DNA from: Intestinimonas massiliensis (ex Afouda et al. 2020)
Lineage (GTDB): Bacteria > Bacillota > Clostridia > Oscillospirales > Oscillospiraceae
Reading direction: 5' to 3'
Assembly (NCBI RefSeq): GCF_001244995.1
Contig: NZ_LN869529.1
Location: 62,001 to 126,000 of the forward strand
DNA: 64,000 bases
Numbering within the stretch: the stretch's first letter is position 1; every line of letters starts with the position of its first letter. A program made the translations under genes and the position numbers. The notes under the pieces were generated by a model that made no database searches, was not told the origin of the DNA, and worked only from the letters and a program-made list of their open reading frames with translations. Shown one piece after another: positions 17,240-26,648 of this stretch.

Positions 17240-17926
17240 TTGGAGAATTATTTGCAGGTGCTGTGCCAATCGCCGCTGTTCGCAGGCGCTGCGGAGGCGG
17301 ACGCCCGCGCGATGCTGCAATGCCTGGGGGCGGTGGTCCGGCGGTACGGCCGGGGGGAATTTGTTCTGCGCAGCGGCGGCCCGGCGGACCAGATGGGCGT
17401 GGTGCTCTCCGGCGGACTTCAGGTCTGCCGGGAGGATGCCCTGGGTTACCGCACGATCCTGGCCGCCCTGGGTCCGGGAGAACTCTTTGGGGAGGCCTAT
17501 GCCTGCGCGCGGACAGAAACGCTGCCGGTATCGGTGCTGGCCAGCGCGGACAGCGCGGTGGTGCTGCTGGACGGTAAAAGGCTTCTGACCACCTGTCCCA
17601 CGGCCTGCCGATTCCACGGGGAGCTGATTCGCAACCTGATCTCGGTACTGGCCCGGAAGAACGTCTTTTTGACCCGGCGGATGGAGCACCTGTCCAAGCG
17701 CACGCTGCGGGAAAAGCTGCTGTCCTACTTGGAAGAGCAGGCGGCGGGGGCCGGCGGGGCCACGTTTGAGATTCCACTGGACCGCCAGGGACTGGCCGAC
17801 TACCTCTGCGCCGACCGCAGCGCCCTGTCCCGGGAACTGGGTACCCTGAAGCGGGAGGGTGTGGTGGCGTTTGAGCGCAGCCGCTTCCGGCTGCTGTACC
17901 CAGCGGAGGCCCAAAATGAGAAGTGA
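17240..17926 (+). CDS. Crp/Fnr-family transcriptional regulator
   Basis: 228 aa. Start is a TTG at 17240 with GGGAGGGG 5 nt upstream; no ATG or GTG fits better. An N-terminal cyclic-nucleotide-binding-like beta-barrel (about 15-130; GEFVLRSGGPADQMGVVLSGGLQV, GPGELFGEAYACA) is followed by a dimer helix and a winged helix with DRQGLADYLCADRSALSRELGTLKREGVV. No N-terminal Cys cluster like Fnr is present. The group resembles clostridial regulators next to ferredoxin-like 4Fe-4S genes. It probably controls the divergent ferredoxin gene and possibly the nucleoside hydrolases just downstream. Confidence 0.9.
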   Translation: MENYLQVLCQSPLFAGAAEADARAMLQCLGAVVRRYGRGEFVLRSGGPADQMGVVLSGGLQVCREDALGYRTILAALGPGELFGEAYACARTETLPVSVLASADSAVVLLDGKRLLTTCPTACRFHGELIRNLISVLARKNVFLTRRMEHLSKRTLREKLLSYLEEQAAGAGGATFEIPLDRQGLADYLCADRSALSRELGTLKREGVVAFERSRFRLLYPAEAQNEK

Positions 17927-17936
17927 GGTGAATCCC

Positions 17937-18875
17937 ATGCGCTCCATCCCCATCCTTCTGGACGGAGACCCCGGCCATGACGACGCCATCGCCTGGATGC
18001 TGGCTAAAGCCAGTCCACGGCTGGAGATCCGGGCCGTGACCTCGGTCAGCGGGAACCAGACCATTGAAAAGACCACCTATAACGCCCTGCGGGTCATGGC
18101 TCTGCTGGGGATCGACGCTCCCATGGCCAAGGGCCGGCCGGGGCCGCTGGTCTCGGAGCCCATGGTGGCTCCCAGCGTCCATGGGGAGACGGGGCTGGAC
18201 GGCCCGGCCCTGCCGGAGCCGCTGCGCCGGCCGGAACCCATCAGCGCCGTGGAGCAGATGGCCCGGGTCCTGCGGGCGAGCGGCGAGCCGGTAACCCTGG
18301 TATCCACCGGGCCGCTGACCAATGTGGCCGCGCTGCTGCTGTCCCACCCGGAGCTGAAGTCCAGGATCGGCCGCATCTCTATGATGGGCGGGGGCATCCG
18401 GCATGGGAATTGGACCCCGGCGGCGGAGTTCAACATCCTGGTGGACCCGGAAGCGGCGGAGCTGGTATTCCGCTCCGGCGTGCCCATCACCATGGCTGGG
18501 CTGGACGTGACGGAGCAGGCCCTGGTCTACCCGGAGGAGTTCCAGCGCATTCGGGCGGCGGGCAATCCAGTGGCCCGCGTGGTGGCCGACTGGCTGGATT
18601 TTTTCTACCGGTTCCATCGGGAGAAGGGCTACCGGGGGGCGCCTGTCCACGACGGCGTGGCCGTGGCCGCCCTGATTGCGCCGGAGCTGTTCCGCGGGGA
18701 GGAGCTGTATATCGAGGTGGAGACCGGCGGAGATTACTGCCGGGGAGCCACCATAGCAGACTATTATCACCAGACTGGAAAGCGGCCCAATGCCACAGTT
18801 CTGCTGGATGTGGACCGGGCCGGGTTTGTGGACCTGCTGGTACGGGCTGTGGAGCGTTATGGGGAGGGAATGTGA
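17937..18875 (+). CDS. Inosine-uridine-preferring nucleoside hydrolase
   Basis: 312 aa. N-terminal DGDPGHDDAIAW is the calcium-binding DxDPGxDDA motif; STGPLTNVA, MMGGG, AAEFNILVDPEAA and the late VHDGVAVAAL (catalytic His-Asp region) complete the family pattern. It hydrolyses ribonucleosides to base and ribose in purine/pyrimidine salvage. GAGGTG lies 7 nt before ATG 17937, and an upstream ATG at 17916 overlaps the regulator gene. It is followed with a 1-nt overlap by a paralogue. Confidence 0.93.
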   Translation: MRSIPILLDGDPGHDDAIAWMLAKASPRLEIRAVTSVSGNQTIEKTTYNALRVMALLGIDAPMAKGRPGPLVSEPMVAPSVHGETGLDGPALPEPLRRPEPISAVEQMARVLRASGEPVTLVSTGPLTNVAALLLSHPELKSRIGRISMMGGGIRHGNWTPAAEFNILVDPEAAELVFRSGVPITMAGLDVTEQALVYPEEFQRIRAAGNPVARVVADWLDFFYRFHREKGYRGAPVHDGVAVAALIAPELFRGEELYIEVETGGDYCRGATIADYYHQTGKRPNATVLLDVDRAGFVDLLVRAVERYGEGM

Positions 18876-19831
18876 TGGAGCGGCGGCCTGTTTTCATCGA
18901 CTGTGATCCGGGGATCGACGACGCCGTAGCGCTGATGATGGCCTTTCAGGCGGCGGAGCTGGATGTCCGGGGCATTTCCGCTGTGGCGGGAAACGTGGGG
19001 CTGGAGCGGACTCTGGGGAACGCGCTGAAAATCGTGGAGCTGTCGGGCGCGGCGGCGCCGGTGTATGCCGGCGCGGACCGCCCCATGTTCGGCGCGCCCA
19101 TCACCGCCGAGCATTTTCATGGGGAGGACGGTCTGCTGGGTGCGGAGCTGCCCGCGCCGGTGCGGATGCCGGAAGCGGGACCGGCCTGGGAGGCCCTCCG
19201 GCGGGAGGCGGAGGCTTGGGGCGGAGCGCTGGAGGTGGTCGCTACCGGGCCGCTGACCAATCTGGGGATCGCCCTGTCCCTGTACCCGGAGCTGGCCGGG
19301 CTGGTACGGTGCGTCACGATGATGGGCGGCGCGGCGGCCTTTGGGAATACCACGCCGGCGGCGGAGTTCAACGTCCTGGCCGACCCGGAGGCGGCGGAGC
19401 TGGTGTTCCGTTCCGGCATTCCGGTGGTGATGTGCGGCCTGGATGTGACCCACAGTACCTATATCACGGCACGGGAGGTGGAGGAGCTGGCTGCACTGGG
19501 GAGCGTCCAGGCCAGGTTGGCGGCCTATTTTATGGGTAGCGGGATCGAAGAGAACGCACGGCAGTTCCGCACCGGTGGGGCGCCGCTGCATGACCCCTGC
19601 GCCATGATGTACGCCATCGACCGCAGTCTGTTCGAGTCCAAACCGTGTTGGATCGGGGTGGAGCGCCACGGGAAGGTAACCCGGGGAAAGACCGTGACCG
19701 ACGCCTACAGCGACGCCAAGCGGACGGCCAATGCCCGGCTGGTGACGGGCTCAGACCGGGAGGGCTTTATCCGCCGCATGATGGAGCTGTTTGCCGGCTA
19801 TGGGCCAGAGATGCCGGACGAAAAATTTTAG
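18875..19831 (+). CDS. Second nucleoside hydrolase (paralogue)
   Basis: 318 aa, same family as the gene before it: DCDPGIDDAVALM at the N-terminus, ATGPLTNLGIAL, CVTMMGGAAAFGNTTPAAEFNVLADPEAAELVFRSG in the middle, and LHDPCAMMYAID for the C-terminal catalytic region. The ATG overlaps the preceding TGA (TGATG type), with GGGAGGG upstream. The two paralogues share long stretches and look like an old tandem duplication with possible split substrate preference (for example purine versus pyrimidine nucleosides). Confidence 0.93.
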   Translation: MERRPVFIDCDPGIDDAVALMMAFQAAELDVRGISAVAGNVGLERTLGNALKIVELSGAAAPVYAGADRPMFGAPITAEHFHGEDGLLGAELPAPVRMPEAGPAWEALRREAEAWGGALEVVATGPLTNLGIALSLYPELAGLVRCVTMMGGAAAFGNTTPAAEFNVLADPEAAELVFRSGIPVVMCGLDVTHSTYITAREVEELAALGSVQARLAAYFMGSGIEENARQFRTGGAPLHDPCAMMYAIDRSLFESKPCWIGVERHGKVTRGKTVTDAYSDAKRTANARLVTGSDREGFIRRMMELFAGYGPEMPDEKF

Positions 19832-19849
19832 CGAAACAGGAAAAAGGAC

Positions 19850-19878
19850 TTGCAAGTCCGGCCAGAATGTGTTAATAT
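19850..19878 (+). promoter_or_regulatory. Promoter for tRNA-Pro
   Basis: TTGCAA (19850-19855), 17 bp, TAATAT (19873-19878), about 30 nt before the tRNA. Confidence 0.55.
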
Positions 19879-19908
19879 AATCAAGCCGTCTGGAACAGAC
19901 GGCGATTT

Positions 19909-19985
19909 CCGGGTGTGGCGAAGTTTGGTATCGCGCTTGAATGGGGTTCAAGAGGCCGCTGGTTCGAATCCAGTCACTCGGACCA
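19909..19985 (+). tRNA. tRNA-Pro (anticodon GGG)
   Basis: A 77-nt cloverleaf with encoded CCA: acceptor CCGGGTG/CACTCGG, D-stem GCGA/TCGC, anticodon stem CTTGA/TCAAG with loop ATGGGGT (anticodon GGG), T-arm GCTGG-TTCGAAT-CCAGT. It forms the left edge of a low-GC islet, a common integration position. Confidence 0.96.
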
Positions 19986-19989
19986 AAGG

Positions 19990-20019
19990 TGAGTTCTTAT
20001 AGGACTCACCTTTTTGTTT
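19990..20019 (+). terminator. Terminator after tRNA-Pro
   Basis: GGTGAGTTC pairs with GGACTCACC (one G-U) around a 5-nt loop, followed by TTTTTG. Confidence 0.75.
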
Positions 20020-20083
20020 TCTTAAAAAAATTTGCTGGCTAAGCCTACAAGAATATGGTATTCTTATCTTGAGGTGGTATCTG

Positions 20084-20467
20084 ATGGAAATAATAATATC
20101 TGTTCTTGGTGCAATATCTGCTGTTATAGTAGCTGTTATCGGAGCAATTCTCTCGAATAAAAACAGCAATATGCTTCAGTTAAGAAAACTGAAAGAAGAA
20201 CACTATATTTCATATATCGAATCTTTACATAATCTTGCAGCGAACAATAGTAGCAGAGATGCCATTTCAAAATATACTTATCATCGTGACAAACTGCTTA
20301 TTGTAGGAAGTGAAGAGGTAGTAAAAAGTATATTGCAGTATGAAAATGAGGCAGTCGGGAAAGAAACTGATTTTCACGATGAGTTCCTCACTAATATAGT
20401 AAAAGCAATTAGGCAAGACCTCAAAATTAAAGACAAAAACTTTCCGCAGATTTACCTAAAAAAGTAA
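20084..20467 (+). CDS. Small membrane-anchored protein, unknown
   Basis: 127 aa from ATG at 20084 with GAGGTGG upstream. One N-terminal helix (IIISVLGAISAVIVAVIGAIL) is followed by a charged, mostly helical region rich in Lys/Glu (LRKLKEEHYISYIESLHNL). Base composition is clearly lower in GC than the flanking chromosome, so I read it as transferred DNA next to tRNA-Pro. I do not recognise a family. The arrangement (one anchor plus helical cytoplasmic part) is seen in many phage- or element-borne orphan genes. Confidence 0.65.
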   Translation: MEIIISVLGAISAVIVAVIGAILSNKNSNMLQLRKLKEEHYISYIESLHNLAANNSSRDAISKYTYHRDKLLIVGSEEVVKSILQYENEAVGKETDFHDEFLTNIVKAIRQDLKIKDKNFPQIYLKK

Positions 20468-20798
20468 CATAGATAAAAACCTCTTGCTGACAACTTACAA
20501 ACCATTGATATGACTGGGTTTTTCCAGATCCTATAATTACACTCCGACCAAACAATGATAATCCGAACTACATTATCCAAGTGGGTAATGTGTTCGGATT
20601 TATCATTTCTATTGAAAATGTGCTATGACAAGCAAGGGCGGGAATATGAGTTTCCGCCCTTGCTTGCTTTTTGGAATAATGCTATAATTTACTCAAAAAC
20701 AGAGGATGGTACGCATTAGGTGTACAAATTAGAATTTACTTTGTGTGTCATAAGCGGAGATGGCGCATTTAGTAAAGTGACTTTGAAGGAGAGGTGCA
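20468..20798. other. Intergenic region with inverted repeat, terminator and promoter
   Basis: No convincing gene. It contains an imperfect 24-25-bp inverted repeat at 20554-20607 (AATGATAATCCGAAC with its near complement), a rho-independent hairpin at 20629-20675 and a promoter TTGCTT-17-TATAAT at 20660-20688 whose -35 lies inside the terminator. Confidence 0.55.
20629..20675 (+). terminator. Terminator in the islet
   Basis: CAAGCAAGGGCGG and CCGCCCTTGCTTG pair around a loop, followed by CTTTTT. Confidence 0.8.
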
Positions 20799-21182
20799 AT
20801 GAGCAAACAGTTAAAATATTGGAAAGTATCCAAATACCTCGACTTTATTACTTTTCTCACGCTGTTGCTTTGGGTGGTGCTTCGGCAAGCATCTTTTATT
20901 GTATTTCCAGTAAGTGTACTGTTATTGGGAGTACCGCTCCTTTTCTTCTTAATCACAATCGGTTATAACCTAAAATTACCTGCGCCTGATAGATTACACT
21001 CCTATCGCTTTGCATATAAGATGTACTGGCATCCTTTTTGCAATTTATCCATGATTTTCGCATTCCTTTTTATTGACCTGCCAAAAGATAGTTTTATCTC
21101 TCGAATGCTCGGCATTTTGGGCCTTATACTAATCCTTCTTGTCTGCGGCTGGTCTTTTATCGCTTGGCTTTTCAAACGCTGA
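20799..21182 (+). CDS. Small multi-pass membrane protein, unknown
   Basis: 127 aa, with GGAGAGG 6 nt before the ATG. About four hydrophobic segments (around 15-33, 35-55, 78-92 and 103-122) with Arg/Lys between them. No motif I can name. Low GC and position in the islet suggest it came in with mobile DNA. The promoter at 20660-20688 would give a leader of about 105 nt. Confidence 0.7.
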   Translation: MSKQLKYWKVSKYLDFITFLTLLLWVVLRQASFIVFPVSVLLLGVPLLFFLITIGYNLKLPAPDRLHSYRFAYKMYWHPFCNLSMIFAFLFIDLPKDSFISRMLGILGLILILLVCGWSFIAWLFKR

Positions 21183-21248
21183 TTTGGCGGCCCGTTTTTT
21201 CGTATTATGGGCATAAGACACCCCCTCCTTTTAGGTAAGACAGCACAA

Positions 21249-21336
21249 GGCGGGAGCATCGTTATAGATGTTCCCGCCTTTATCATACCTGTTTCTGTTG
21301 TTCGGCCTCCCGCTCTACTTTCCACTCTGCGTCGTT
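21249..21336. repeat. 88-bp repeat, copy 1 (hairpin plus conserved tail)
   Basis: A 12-bp hairpin (GGCGGGAGCATC...GATGTTCCCGCC) is followed by about 50 bp identical to copy 2 at 22173-22260. Stem changes between copies are compensatory (CG in one, TA in the other). On the minus strand it reads as a possible gene 3' end (NDAEWKVEREAEQQKQA then stop) followed by a terminator. Confidence 0.75.
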
Positions 21337-21459
21337 GTTTTTTGTCGTGATTCTTGTTATAATTCATTCAATAATACATCATTCTGTCTATAGATTTACT
21401 TCAAGAAATTCCTCACAAATGTTACATTAGCAGTATGATATCGCAGTATGGAGGTTAAT

Positions 21460-22080
21460 ATGAAACGAAACGTAGTCATTGCAATCATATTTTTGCTTGT
21501 ATCATTCACAGTTTCTGCTTGCGCACCTGTAGCCCCTATCGACAGTGATACAAGCACGCCTGAATTTTTTAATGACATTGGAAAAACACTTAGTGAATTG
21601 AAAAATGAGTATCCTGAAGGCGAATTTATTGTAAGTTTAGATGGATTCCCAGATAGTGCTACTGCATGTTTTGGGGAACAGGGGGCGGAATATGTTTACT
21701 TCTTTTTTGGAGGACAGAGCGGTGATTTTGAAAAGGCCATGAACGAATGTGAAGACCAGCTAAAATGCGCTGGTTTTATAACAATAGCAAACATACTTTT
21801 TACAGACATGGAAGATGACATGTCCTTTCAAGATTTCTTCTCCCTGATCGGTGTCGACGATTATGAGTACTTCGGAGAAGACACGCCAACTGCAGAAGGT
21901 TGGTTAAGATTCATGTATAGTGGTATGGAAGTAATGGTGAATACAAACGAAGCTGTTGCTGGCGGCGGATGGGATATCACAGGAGCAGAAAGAGTGAAGA
22001 GTAATGCTCCGGTGTCTATTGTAGACCCAGAAATATTAAATACCAATCAAGACTTAGCTGAGGCGGTTATGTTCGATTGA
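21460..22080 (+). CDS. Predicted lipoprotein, unknown function
   Basis: 206 aa. ATG 21460 has GGAGG 5-7 nt upstream. A signal peptide ends in a lipobox (VSAC, Cys near residue 22), so the protein should be lipid-anchored outside the membrane. The mature part is acidic and aromatic-rich (YVYFFFGGQSGDFEKAMNECEDQL; DDMSFQDFFSLIGVDDYEYFGED). No family recognised. It is flanked on both sides by copies of the 88-bp repeat and has low GC, which fits cargo of a decayed mobile element. Confidence 0.75.
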   Translation: MKRNVVIAIIFLLVSFTVSACAPVAPIDSDTSTPEFFNDIGKTLSELKNEYPEGEFIVSLDGFPDSATACFGEQGAEYVYFFFGGQSGDFEKAMNECEDQLKCAGFITIANILFTDMEDDMSFQDFFSLIGVDDYEYFGEDTPTAEGWLRFMYSGMEVMVNTNEAVAGGGWDITGAERVKSNAPVSIVDPEILNTNQDLAEAVMFD

Positions 22081-22172
22081 ACTGTGTCATGAGAACACAT
22101 TACTCAGTTGGTGTGTGCATTTATTTCTTGAGGGATTGTCGTAAAGATAACGATTACTGAATAAGTAAAACA

Positions 22173-22260
22173 GGTGGGAACATCATTTCAGATGTTCCCA
22201 CCTTTGTCATGCCTGTTTCTGTTGTTCGGCCTCCCGCTCTACTTTCCACTCTGCGTCGTT
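22173..22260. repeat. 88-bp repeat, copy 2
   Basis: Hairpin GGTGGGAACATC...GATGTTCCCACC plus the conserved tail shared with 21249-21336; the last 50 or so bases are identical. It lies directly after the lipoprotein gene. Confidence 0.75.
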
Positions 22261-22296
22261 TTGATAGCAAAGCCGTTTCGGCATGGTCCAAAACAG

Positions 22297-22334
22297 AAAA
22301 GGGCGTTGTTTTCTGTCGAAAACAACGCCCTTTT
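22297..22334. terminator. Bidirectional terminator before the GntR gene
   Basis: A 17-bp perfect stem (AAAAGGGCGTTGTTTTC and complement, 4-nt loop) with T runs on both strands; it ends the minus-strand regulator gene. Confidence 0.85.
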
Positions 22335-22373
22335 TGGTACAGGACGGAACCAATTGAATGCCGGGACAGGCGG

Positions 22374-23141
22374 TCATCCCGCCGGGGTCGCGTGGAGCAG
22401 CTCTTCCGCCTCGGCCTCGGCCAGCTTGGTGGAGAGATTGATACGCACGTCGGCCAGATGCTCCTGCATGGACTCTCTGGCCCCTTCGGCATCCTTTTGG
22501 ATGATTTTGTTGAAGACCGCTTCGTGGGCCAGAATGGAGTTGTAGGAGAAGCCGCTGCTGTTGGTGGTAAACTGGCGGGAGATATCCAACAGCTCGTAAA
22601 GGTTCTCATAGACGCTGGAAAGCACCGAATTGTGCGCCGCACGTACCAGACAGCGGTGGAACTGATGGGAGAGCTGCCGCAGGTGCTGAATGCTGGCATC
22701 GTCCATATGAGGGAGCTTTTTTGCCTCACGCATGTCCACAATGGTCTGCCGCAGGGCGTCGATATCCTCGTCGGTGCGCCGCTGGGCGGCATAATAAGCG
22801 GCAAAGGTCTCCAGACTGATTCGGAGCTCCAGCAGATCCATCAGAGTGTCCGCCGTGGCCGTGACCGCAAAGTCCATCTTGCCGATCAGATCCTCGACGG
22901 TGATGTTGCGCACATAGGTGCCGTCTCCTCGGCTGCTGTCCAGAATCCCCATGTATTCCAGGATCTTCAGCGCCTCCCGGATCGGAACCCGGCTGACGTT
23001 GAACCGCTCGGCCAGATCCCGTTCCGAAGGGATCTTTTCTCCGCACTTTAGTTCGCCTCGGGCAATCATGCCCTTGATACTGTCAATGACGTGCTCATAA
23101 TAACGACCGCCACCTCCATTGGCTTTCGCGGGCGTTCCCAT
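22374..23141 (-). CDS. GntR-family regulator, FadR/FCD subgroup
   Basis: 255 aa. N-terminal winged helix (IPSERDLAERFNVSRVPIREALKILEYMGILDSSRGDGTYV; about 37-78) followed by an all-helical FCD ligand domain with metal-site-like residues (LELRISLETFAA, HQFHRCLVRAAHN, HEAVFNKIIQKDAEGARESMQEHL). FCD regulators typically sense small carboxylates or sugar acids. It stands at the end of the left operon of the carboxylate locus, and an operator-like TGGTATAC lies about 50 bp before it. I infer it represses itself and both divergent operons through TGGTATACCA sites. Confidence 0.93.
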   Translation of the reverse strand: MGTPAKANGGGGRYYEHVIDSIKGMIARGELKCGEKIPSERDLAERFNVSRVPIREALKILEYMGILDSSRGDGTYVRNITVEDLIGKMDFAVTATADTLMDLLELRISLETFAAYYAAQRRTDEDIDALRQTIVDMREAKKLPHMDDASIQHLRQLSHQFHRCLVRAAHNSVLSSVYENLYELLDISRQFTTNSSGFSYNSILAHEAVFNKIIQKDAEGARESMQEHLADVRINLSTKLAEAEAEELLHATPAG

Positions 23142-23189
23142 ACCGGATCACATCCTCAACATATTTTTTCAAACAAAATCAATCTTTAA

Positions 23190-23199
23190 AAGTATACCA
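23190..23199. promoter_or_regulatory. Operator-like site upstream of the GntR gene
   Basis: Minus-strand TGGTATACTT, 8 of 10 matches to the TGGTATACCA sites at 29173 and 29334. It overlaps a plausible TATACT -10 for the regulator, suggesting autorepression. The rest of 23142-23425 shows no gene. Confidence 0.55.
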
Positions 23200-23425
23200 T
23201 ACTTTTTCTTGAAAAGAAAGGGAGAAGGCCGTAAAAACCGACGGAAAACTTACGGATATGTTTTGGCATGGGACCGGGGAAGGGCGGAAGGCCGGCTGAT
23301 AGGATACCGTAAAGGCGCAGCATGGATGAAATTGCCCTCGCATAGAGAAATGCTTCTTGGGAGGCAGACCATCAGGAAACTTCATTGGGGCGATGTGAAT
23401 GGTGAGATCCTCCTTATTCGATGTT

Positions 23426-24601
<1,176 letters not shown>

Positions 24602-24649
24602 GAGTCGATGCTTCCTTTCTCAATGTGGGTGGAGTTTGGCGGCGGGGCC

Positions 24650-26014
24650 TTACACCATCTCTTCGGGGTGGAATACCTCGTCGAACCGCTCCGCCGTCAG
24701 GAAGCCCAGCTTCACACAGGCCTCCTTCAGGGAGATGTTCTCCCTGTGGGCCAGCTTGGCGGTCTTGGCGGCGTTGTCATAGCCGATGTAGGGGTTCAGG
24801 GCGGTGACCAGCATCAGGGAGTTGTAGAGGTTGTGACGGCACTTCTCCCGGTCGGCGGTGATGCCCTGGGCACAGTTCTGGTTAAAGGAGGTCATGCAGT
24901 CGGTGAGCAGGCGGACGGACTGGAGGAAGTTGTAGATGCACACCGGCATGAACACGTTGAGCTCGAAGTTGCCCTGGCTGGCAGACAGGCCCACGGCCAC
25001 ATCGTTGGCCATGACCTGAACGGCCACCATGGTCACCGCCTCGCACTGGGTGGGGTTGACCTTGCCAGGCATGATGGACGAGCCGGGCTCGTTTTCCGGG
25101 ATGCGGATCTCGCCCAGGCCGCAGCGGGGGCCGGAGGCCAGCCAACGCACATCGTTGGCGATCTTCATCAGGTCGGCGGCCAGCGCCTTCAGAGCGCCGT
25201 GGGCAAAGACCAGCTCGTCCTTGCTGGTGAGGGCGTGGAACTTATTGGGGGCGGTAACGAAGTGCTTGCCGGTCAGCTCGCTGACCGCCTTGGCCACGTC
25301 CTCGGCAAAGCCCGCGGGGGCGTTGAGGCCGGTGCCCACGGCGGTGCCGCCCAGGGCCAGCTCGTGCAGGCCGGGAAGGGCCAGCTCCAGCATGGCCCGG
25401 TCCTTCTCCAGCATATTCCGCCAGCCGCTGATCTCCTGGCCCAGGGTGATGGGCACCGCGTCCTGAAGATGGGTGCGGCCCGACTTCACCACGTCGGCGT
25501 TTTCCGCCTCCAGTCGGCGGAAGGTGGCCGCCAGGGCATCCAGCGCGGGGAAGAGCTTGTCCTCCAGTTCCACCGCAGCCGCGATGTGCATGGCGGTGGG
25601 GAAGGTGTCGTTGGAGCTCTGGGACATGTTCACATGGTCATTGGGGTGGAGCAGCTTCCCGCCCGCAATCTCGTTGCCGCGGTTGGCCACCACCTCGTTG
25701 ACGTTCATGTTGCTCTGGGTACCGGAGCCCGTCTGCCACACCACCAGGGGGAAGTGGTCGTCCAGCTTGTGGGCGATCACGTCGTCGCAGGCGGCGCAGA
25801 TCGCCTGAAATTTGGCGTCGTCCAGCTTGCCAAGGCCGTGGTTGGCCATGGCGGCGGCCTTCTTCAAAATGCCGAAGGCGTGGACGATCTCCACAGGCAT
25901 CTTTTCGGTGCCGATCTTGAAGTTCTGGTAACTCCGCTGGGTCTGGGCCGCCCAGTAGCGGTCCGCCGGGACCTGCATCTCACCCATGCTGTCGCGCTCG
26001 ATGCGGTATTCCAT
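24650..26014 (-). CDS. fumC: Class II fumarate hydratase
   Basis: 454 aa, normal FumC length. [22 protein letters not shown] at the N-terminus, [18 protein letters not shown], the B-site [32 protein letters not shown] and the superfamily signature [15 protein letters not shown] (about residue 315) are all present, so this is a canonical fumarase rather than another aspartase-superfamily lyase. Start ATG 26014 has AAGGAG upstream. It interconverts fumarate and malate and is placed between the Fe-S hydro-lyase genes and malic enzyme. Confidence 0.95.
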   Translation of the reverse strand: MEYRIERDSMGEMQVPADRYWAAQTQRSYQNFKIGTEKMPVEIVHAFGILKKAAAMANHGLGKLDDAKFQAICAACDDVIAHKLDDHFPLVVWQTGSGTQSNMNVNEVVANRGNEIAGGKLLHPNDHVNMSQSSNDTFPTAMHIAAAVELEDKLFPALDALAATFRRLEAENADVVKSGRTHLQDAVPITLGQEISGWRNMLEKDRAMLELALPGLHELALGGTAVGTGLNAPAGFAEDVAKAVSELTGKHFVTAPNKFHALTSKDELVFAHGALKALAADLMKIANDVRWLASGPRCGLGEIRIPENEPGSSIMPGKVNPTQCEAVTMVAVQVMANDVAVGLSASQGNFELNVFMPVCIYNFLQSVRLLTDCMTSFNQNCAQGITADREKCRHNLYNSLMLVTALNPYIGYDNAAKTAKLAHRENISLKEACVKLGFLTAERFDEVFHPEEMV

Positions 26015-26033
26015 TGTGTGATCTCTCCTTACA

Positions 26034-26624
26034 TTACGCCGGATAAAGGGCGTCAATTTTTTCGAAGGCCGCTTGCTTCAGGCTGGCGTAGATGCTGCCG
26101 CCGTGGGTGTCCATGCCTACCACCAGGGGGCCGAACTCCTTGGCCTGGAGGTCCCAGATGGCCTCCGGCATGCCCAGCTCGAACCAAGTCACGTCGTTGA
26201 TCTTCTCCACGCCCTGGGCCAGCTTGGCAGCGCAGCCGGGCGCCGCCTGCAGGTAGACATATCCATACGCGTTGCAGGCCCGGACGGTGTCCTCGGCCAT
26301 GCCGCCCTTGCCAATGACGGCCCGGATGCCCATTTTGCCCACCACATCGGCGTAGGGCTCCATGCGGATGGAGGTGGTGGGGCCGATGACGTTCAGACGC
26401 CAGGAGCCGTCCTCGTTCTTCAGAGCTACGGGTCCGGCGTGGAACACGGCGGCGCCGGTGAAGTCCTTGGGCAGAGGCCGGCCCTCCTCCAGAAGGCCGC
26501 GGATTTTCAGGTGGGCCATGTCACGGGCGGTAAAAATGTGGCCGGTCAGATAGACCACGTCGCCGATGACCAGCTTGCGCATATCCTCCTCCTGCAGAGG
26601 GGTGGACAGATGATAGGTAGCCAT
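26034..26624 (-). CDS. Fe-S hydro-lyase beta subunit (fumarase I / tartrate dehydratase type)
   Basis: 196 aa. It matches the C-terminal domain family of class I fumarases: [54 protein letters not shown], and [35 protein letters not shown]. Start ATG 26624 has AGGAG upstream. With the alpha subunit just before it, it should form an oxygen-sensitive hydro-lyase. Because the operon already has a classical FumC, this pair may act on a different substrate (tartrate-like or branched C4-C5 acid). Confidence 0.9.
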   Translation of the reverse strand: MATYHLSTPLQEEDMRKLVIGDVVYLTGHIFTARDMAHLKIRGLLEEGRPLPKDFTGAAVFHAGPVALKNEDGSWRLNVIGPTTSIRMEPYADVVGKMGIRAVIGKGGMAEDTVRACNAYGYVYLQAAPGCAAKLAQGVEKINDVTWFELGMPEAIWDLQAKEFGPLVVGMDTHGGSIYASLKQAAFEKIDALYPA

Positions 26625-26648
26625 GATGCAATCTCCTTTCGCTCCCAA

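Noticed and set aside
20720-20968. 82-codon frame before the islet membrane protein
   Set aside because: Overlaps the better-supported gene at 20799, which has a ribosome site and membrane helices.
24650-26014. FumC as an argininosuccinate-, EDDS- or succinocysteine-type lyase
   Set aside because: All signature positions match true class II fumarase.
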